Below are positions 33,220 through 37,069 of a stretch of DNA of 37,069 bases, piece by piece. A model generated the notes under the pieces. It was not told where the DNA came from, made no database searches, and saw only the letters and a list, made by a program, of their open reading frames with translations. The stretch covers positions 1 through 37,069 of the forward strand of contig CAYPAX010000042.1 of the NCBI GenBank assembly GCA_964408735.1, given 5' to 3'. The position numbers and the translations under genes are program-made. How positions within the stretch are numbered: position 1 is the stretch's first letter; each line of letters opens with the position of its first letter. Origin of the DNA: UBA7887 sp964408735 (lineage in GTDB: Bacteria; Pseudomonadota; Alphaproteobacteria; UBA7887).

Positions 33220-34437
33220 TTACTCGGCGGCCGCGATGGCTTGGCGCTGCACCGCCCTGGTCGCCAGAACAGTGCCGGCGGCGACGACCATGAAGGCCGG
33301 CGCCAGAATGAACATGAATTGTGGATTGCCCGAATCCATGACCCAGCCGAATAGGATCGGGGTAACGATACCGCCGACATTGAACCCGGCGGTGACGAAG
33401 CCGAATACCTTGCCGGTCTGACCGGGCGGGGTGACCGCGCGCACGAGCATGTCACGTGACGGCATGATCATGCCGAAGAGCAGTCCGGCGATGGCCATTG
33501 CCGTGATCACCCCGAGGCTGGACCAGGTGCCGAACCCGAGCAGACAGATAATGCAGGCGGTGGCTAGGAACCCGATCATCGCGATACGCTCGTGATAGGC
33601 TGTGCGATCAGCGATATAGCCGCCAATCAAAATGCCGGTCGCATTGCCGACCAAATAGAGGGTCAACGCGAGCTGTGCCTGACTCAGTGCCATGTCATGG
33701 ACGTTGACAAAGGCGACGACGCCGAAGCCGCTCAGGCCACCGGCAGATATGGCAATGAGCGTGAAAAAAGCGAAACACATCAGGATTGGCTTGGAGAACA
33801 AGAGCTGCAATCCGGCCGCGTCGGGGTCGTGACGTGCCTCAACGGTGCTTGCAGCTTCGCTATGCTCGGTGATCAGCAAGCCGCGGCCGACGACCAGCAA
33901 AAGCATTACGGCCATGCCCAGACCGGCGCTCAGCCATAGACCGCTCCGCCAATCGCCATACTGTAATGCTGCCGCCATGACCAGTGGCGCTGTCGCACCA
34001 CCGGCGAACCCGGCGAAGGTATGGAGACTGAAGGCACGGCCCATGCGATCGCCGCTGACGGTGGCGGAAAGGATGGCGTAGTCGGCTGGGTGATAGACGC
34101 TGTTGGCCAACCCTGCCAGTCCGGCAAAGCCGACAAGAGCCCAATATGTCGGCAAGAACCCGATACCGGCAAAGGCCAACGAGCCGATTGCGACCCCGGC
34201 GATCAACGGTCTTGCTGCGCCGAGCCTATCGACGAGAAATCCCATCGGCGGCTGCGAGATCAACGACGCCGCGTTGAATACGGTGATGGCGAGGCCGAGC
34301 GCCGTGTAGCTGACGCCGAATTCCACTTTAAGCAACGGCATCAACGGTGGCAGAACGAAGACGAAATAGTGGCTCAAGAAATGCGCTGCGCCGACGAGCA
34401 GGATGATTCGCCCGTCGCGTCCCGGGAAGCATGTCAT
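33220..34437 (-). CDS. MFS transporter, fosmidomycin-resistance (Fsr)-like
   Basis: A 405-residue transporter with twelve hydrophobic segments. NSVYHPADYAILSA (about 109-122) is a hallmark of the Fsr-like group. Motif-A-like MGFLVDRLGAARP (65-77) lies between helices 2 and 3. It probably exports or exchanges a small molecule; the substrate is unknown. ATG 34437 was preferred; a GTG three codons upstream lies only 3 nt after a GGGAGG site and is possible. It shows no operon partner. Confidence 0.85.
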   Translation of the reverse strand: MTCFPGRDGRIILLVGAAHFLSHYFVFVLPPLMPLLKVEFGVSYTALGLAITVFNAASLISQPPMGFLVDRLGAARPLIAGVAIGSLAFAGIGFLPTYWALVGFAGLAGLANSVYHPADYAILSATVSGDRMGRAFSLHTFAGFAGGATAPLVMAAALQYGDWRSGLWLSAGLGMAVMLLLVVGRGLLITEHSEAASTVEARHDPDAAGLQLLFSKPILMCFAFFTLIAISAGGLSGFGVVAFVNVHDMALSQAQLALTLYLVGNATGILIGGYIADRTAYHERIAMIGFLATACIICLLGFGTWSSLGVITAMAIAGLLFGMIMPSRDMLVRAVTPPGQTGKVFGFVTAGFNVGGIVTPILFGWVMDSGNPQFMFILAPAFMVVAAGTVLATRAVQRQAIAAAE

Positions 34438-34446
34438 CTTGCCCAC

Positions 34447-34842
34447 ATGCCTCCCTCTGGCCAGTCACGCGGCTTCAAAAAATAAGGTCCTGGGGATTGG
34501 GCGGCCTTACGCGCCCGCTCGAAGCAACTCGATACCGCCAATCCCGCAACATCTGGAATCGGAAGAATAGGCAAATCTCTGCCGGAAAACGACTGCTGTT
34601 GTCACAATTTCAGACGTAGATTCAGGCTCGCTTTTTCGCCCGACCAAGACCCTGACCGGTCATAGTGGTGGATCCGAGCCCACGTCATACTGGTGTGTGG
34701 TGCGCCGATCCGAGGGCCTTCAACGCTCTCGCCGATGCTCACTCGACGATCGATTTGGCTAACAGCGCATCCACATGGATGTCCGCACTGTCGAGGACCG
34801 GACAGCCCGGATCATGCTCATCGAACGCGAGAAACAGGTCGG
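34447..34842. other. Spacer between the MFS gene and the cytochrome gene
   Basis: About 396 bp without a supported gene. An imperfect inverted repeat is present, GGGATTGGGCGG (34493-34504) against CCGCCAATCCC (34535-34545), of unknown role. One minus-strand frame after the cytochrome stop reads protein-like for about 50 codons but has no start. Both could be remnants. Confidence 0.4.
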
Positions 34843-35277
34843 TCAGCGTTCTTGGATCGACTGGATGTAGTACACCAGCTCCAATATCTTCCTTCTGACC
34901 TCGCGACGGCGTTCGTCAGGGTCACATTCGTCTCGGCAGCGCCCCATATACCGTTCGCCCCAGACCGGCATCTCGCGAGGACCGTGTGCCGCCACCTCGT
35001 TGCTTCCGTCGATGGTCTGAAAGACCGCCTCGAGTGGAAACACTCCGCCATTGTTCTTGGAGATTTGTGTCAGATTGCCGGCATCCATACCTTGGAAGAG
35101 CCTGGTCAGAAAACCGAAGCCCTTGCCGTCCTCGCCGTGGCAGGACGCACAGGAGTTCCTGAACTCATCCGCGGTCGGCTCGAAAATTCCCTGCACATCT
35201 TGTGCGTTCGCCAATGCAGCCTGACAGAGCGCGAACGCAGCTGCCACCACCAAAGCGCGAATGGTTTGGGACATCAT
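34843..35277 (-). CDS. Monoheme cytochrome c
   Basis: A 144-residue exported protein: signal peptide 1-26 (cut after ANA), one heme site CASCH (43-47) followed by GEDGKG, and Met103 (REMPVWG) as probable sixth ligand, as in class I cytochromes. ATG 35277 was chosen because AAGGAG lies 7 nt upstream. The C-terminal half (RRREVRRKILELVYYIQSIQ) is helical as usual. No oxidase or dehydrogenase is adjacent. It is divergent from the exported hydratase-like gene across a 465-bp spacer. Confidence 0.88.
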   Translation of the reverse strand: MMSQTIRALVVAAAFALCQAALANAQDVQGIFEPTADEFRNSCASCHGEDGKGFGFLTRLFQGMDAGNLTQISKNNGGVFPLEAVFQTIDGSNEVAAHGPREMPVWGERYMGRCRDECDPDERRREVRRKILELVYYIQSIQER

Positions 35278-35742
35278 ATTTTGGCTCCTTCTTGCCAAGC
35301 GAGGTGCTGTCGCGTTTCGGATACCTCGGAACTATGGAAGCTGCGAGGCCGATAGCCGGGCACCCAATGTTCGGTTCCGGCAACACCGAATCTCCCTAAG
35401 CGGAGCCACTGTCGCCGATGCCGGCGGCCATCGCACTGATGTAAATCAGCCCGTCGGCTGCGCGAAGCTCTAGCGTCCCTTGCCCACAATCTCGGCGTGA
35501 TCTAGCTGATACCTTCGACGGGCCCCTTAGCAGGCCGTTTAGCCCCCAGCTCCGAGCCTCAAGACGCTCCGGCCCAAATGCTATAAAAATGTCCCATCTC
35601 GGAAGTTTGTCACGTCTGATCCCTGCTCCAGTCACAGGCATCATCTCGAACAGAAAACATGGCACGATTGCCACCCGCGCCGACTTGGAGCACCATCGTC
35701 AGTGTTGGGATGCGTTTGTCGAATGTCGAATTGGGGGACACC
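35278..35742. other. Divergent spacer between cytochrome c and the hydratase-like gene
   Basis: A 465-bp spacer that should hold promoters for both flanking genes. A TATAAA sits at 35582-35587 on the plus strand but has no good -35 at 16-18 nt. Open frames on either strand lack family features and ribosome sites. Confidence 0.4.
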
Positions 35743-36615
35743 ATGACTATAGTCGCTAAGTTACGCATTGCTGCACTTGCCGCCGCGACGGTGTTGTTCG
35801 CACAGCCGGCCAGCGCCACCTGTCTGGACGATGCTGTTGTCGCGAACCTGGTCGCCGGTTACCCCACGACACCGGTTACCGGTATCCCGGTGGATATCAG
35901 CCTCGATGACGCCTACTGCACCCAGGCCAAATATGTCGCCCTCCTGCGCCAAAGCTTCGGGGAGCCTATCGGATACAAAGTTGGCTTCACGGGCAAGGCA
36001 ACGCAGGAACGCTTTGGCATTCCGAACCCGGCAATGGCGGTGCTGTTCGAGCCGATGTTCATTGCGAACGGCGGCACCATCGTTCGCGATTTCGGCCACC
36101 GCACGATCATCGAGCCCGATCTTATGGTGGTTGTGAAAGACGCGGGCATCATGGACGCCACCACCGAGCTTGAGGCCGCCGCGCATCTGAGCAGTGTCCA
36201 CGCATTCATGGAACTTGCCGCGATCCAATTTGCCAAGGAGGAGAAGCTCACTGGCCCTGGTGTGGTCGCGCTGAACATGGTCGCCACGCGGATGGTCATG
36301 GGGCCTGGCTTGCCGGTGGAAGCGACGCCAGCATTTGTTCAGGCCATGGCCGACATGGAAACCGTGTTCACCGACGAGACAGGAACCGTTATCCAATCCG
36401 CGCCCGGCTCGACGCTGCTGGGCAATCCGTTGCGCGTGGTTTTGTGGCTTGTCGAGGAGATGAAACAACGCAACGAGACTCTCAGGGCTGGTGACCGGCT
36501 CAGTCTCGGATCGGTTGGCAAGCTATTCCCGCTCACAGAGGGCGGCAAGACCTACACATACACGCTCAATGGTCTACCCGGCGGATCGATCGAGACCAGC
36601 GTGAGCATCGACTAA
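35743..36615 (+). CDS. Exported 2-keto-4-pentenoate hydratase-like (FAH fold) protein
   Basis: A 290-residue protein resembling MhpD-type hydratases: IGYKVGFTGKATQERFGI (76-93), PNPAMAVLFEPM (94-105), and likely metal ligands Glu124 and Asp126 (IIEPDL) and Glu157 (FMELA). Residues 1-25 form a clear signal peptide (cut after ASA), which is odd because MhpD enzymes are cytoplasmic. Mature Cys27 and Cys59 could form a disulfide. ATG 35743 follows GGGGGA; the frame stays open further upstream but that would bury the signal peptide. The ligand or substrate in the periplasm is unknown. Confidence 0.8.
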   Translation: MTIVAKLRIAALAAATVLFAQPASATCLDDAVVANLVAGYPTTPVTGIPVDISLDDAYCTQAKYVALLRQSFGEPIGYKVGFTGKATQERFGIPNPAMAVLFEPMFIANGGTIVRDFGHRTIIEPDLMVVVKDAGIMDATTELEAAAHLSSVHAFMELAAIQFAKEEKLTGPGVVALNMVATRMVMGPGLPVEATPAFVQAMADMETVFTDETGTVIQSAPGSTLLGNPLRVVLWLVEEMKQRNETLRAGDRLSLGSVGKLFPLTEGGKTYTYTLNGLPGGSIETSVSID

Positions 36616-36828
36616 CGAGATGCGCAGGCGTCCCTGTGGTCCTCGTCGGCTGTGCCTCTACAAGCAAACTCGATCCGGTCGGCGCTCTGACGGCAAGGGC
36701 TGACCCACAACGGTTCTCGAGCGCTTCAATTACAGCGCCTGGCTAACAAGGTCGGGACGGAGGTCGCCTAACTCTCGTCCGCTATGCCCAACTCGCCTTA
36801 ATTGAGCGAATTGGCTCGACACACCCCA

Positions 36829-36857
36829 TTGAGACCGCCAGTCGCACGTCGTACTAT
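36829..36857 (+). promoter_or_regulatory. Promoter of the truncated fifth cyclase
   Basis: TTGAGA (36829-36834), 17 nt, TACTAT (36852-36857), ending 27 nt before the ATG. Box spacing and distance to the start match the four array promoters 26 kb away. The preceding bases CCCATTGA also match. Confidence 0.6.
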
Positions 36858-36884
36858 CGGTTATTCGATCAGGGAACGAGGGGC

Positions 36885-37031
36885 ATGGGCGAGGCCAAGC
36901 GCAAACTGGCGGCCATATTGAGCGCGGATGTGGTCGGCTACAGCCGGCTTATGAGCGACGACGACCGAGCCACATTGGAGGGTCTGAAGGTTCTCCGCGC
37001 CAGCATGACGCGGTACATAGCAGCCCGTTGA
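36885..37031 (+). pseudogene. Truncated class III cyclase gene (copy 5 fragment)
   Basis: The frame reads MGEAKRKLAAILSADVVGYS, then RLMSDDDRATLEGLKVLRAS and MTRYIAAR, then TGA. The first 30 residues match the start of the cyclase domain in copies 1-4 and keep the first metal-binding Asp (Asp15 here). It stops at about residue 48, before the second Asp and the Asn/Arg pair, so it cannot be catalytic. The 38 bases left after the stop show no cyclase coding in any frame. Either a mobile element or a deletion cut the gene at about 37026, or the rest lies beyond an insertion outside the window. Confidence 0.8.
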
Positions 37032-37069
37032 TTAAGTGGCTTTGCTGATTCTCACTCCCAGACGATGAA

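Noticed and set aside
34730..34842. A minus-strand frame after the cytochrome stop reading LTDLFLAFDEHDPGCPVLDS and on to a stop
   Set aside because: It looks protein-like but has no start codon in a sensible place and overlaps the cytochrome end in another frame. It could be a gene remnant; unsupported.
37032..37069. Possible left end of an insertion sequence after the truncated cyclase
   Set aside because: Only 38 bases are available; no inverted repeat, target duplication or transposase can be seen.

Overview
The window looks like a piece of an alphaproteobacterial chromosome, probably Rhodospirillales- or Rhizobiales-like. The DNA is high in GC. The evidence is the run of class III cyclase/TolB-like/TPR proteins, a branched-chain-amino-acid-type ABC operon with a built-in acyl-CoA ligase, DUF2125 and SixA-like genes, and a histone-H1-like Lys/Ala/Pro tail. 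I saw no rRNA, tRNA, CRISPR array or complete transposase. Assignments rest on motif reading only; no database search was possible.

Region 1 (1-10650) begins with the last codons of asd. Four minus-strand paralogous class III cyclase genes follow, broken once by a plus-strand zinc-free MDR oxidoreductase. All four cyclases share one promoter layout, TTGAAC (or TTGCAA), 17 nt, TACCAT, lying 23-27 nt before the start codon. In the first two promoters the -35 box contains the stop codon of the upstream cyclase. The second gene looks like a chimera of a complete gene-1-type cyclase and a gene-3-type TolB/TPR half. The third has a doubled TPR array. The fourth lacks the membrane segment. A fifth copy, cut to 48 codons but with the same promoter layout, lies at the far right end (36829-37031).

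Region 2 (10651-20037) holds an acyl-CoA synthetase and then a compact two-gene cassette, tcmP plus a DUF5131/Gp37-Gp68 three-Cys protein. This cassette is the best candidate here for a poorly described biochemical system. Next come a cytochrome c', a diheme cytochrome c, an HtrA/Deg protease, a crotonase, a DUF2125 protein, a SixA-like phosphatase, and a MarR regulator carrying a roughly 118-residue histone-H1-like tail.

Region 3 (20317-27609) is a six-gene minus-strand operon, in transcription order acyl-CoA ligase, livG, livH, livM, substrate-binding protein, livF. It probably imports and CoA-activates an organic acid. A 202-bp element with 32-bp imperfect inverted repeats sits between livH and livM.

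Region 4 (27610-32916) has a SAM hydrolase with a clear intrinsic terminator, a divergent RNA methyltransferase with a shortened SAM domain, a histidine kinase/response regulator pair, and a secreted protein with two PGRYW repeats.

Region 5 (33220-37069) is looser, with longer spacers: an Fsr-like MFS transporter, a monoheme cytochrome c, an exported 2-keto-4-pentenoate hydratase-like protein, and the broken fifth cyclase.
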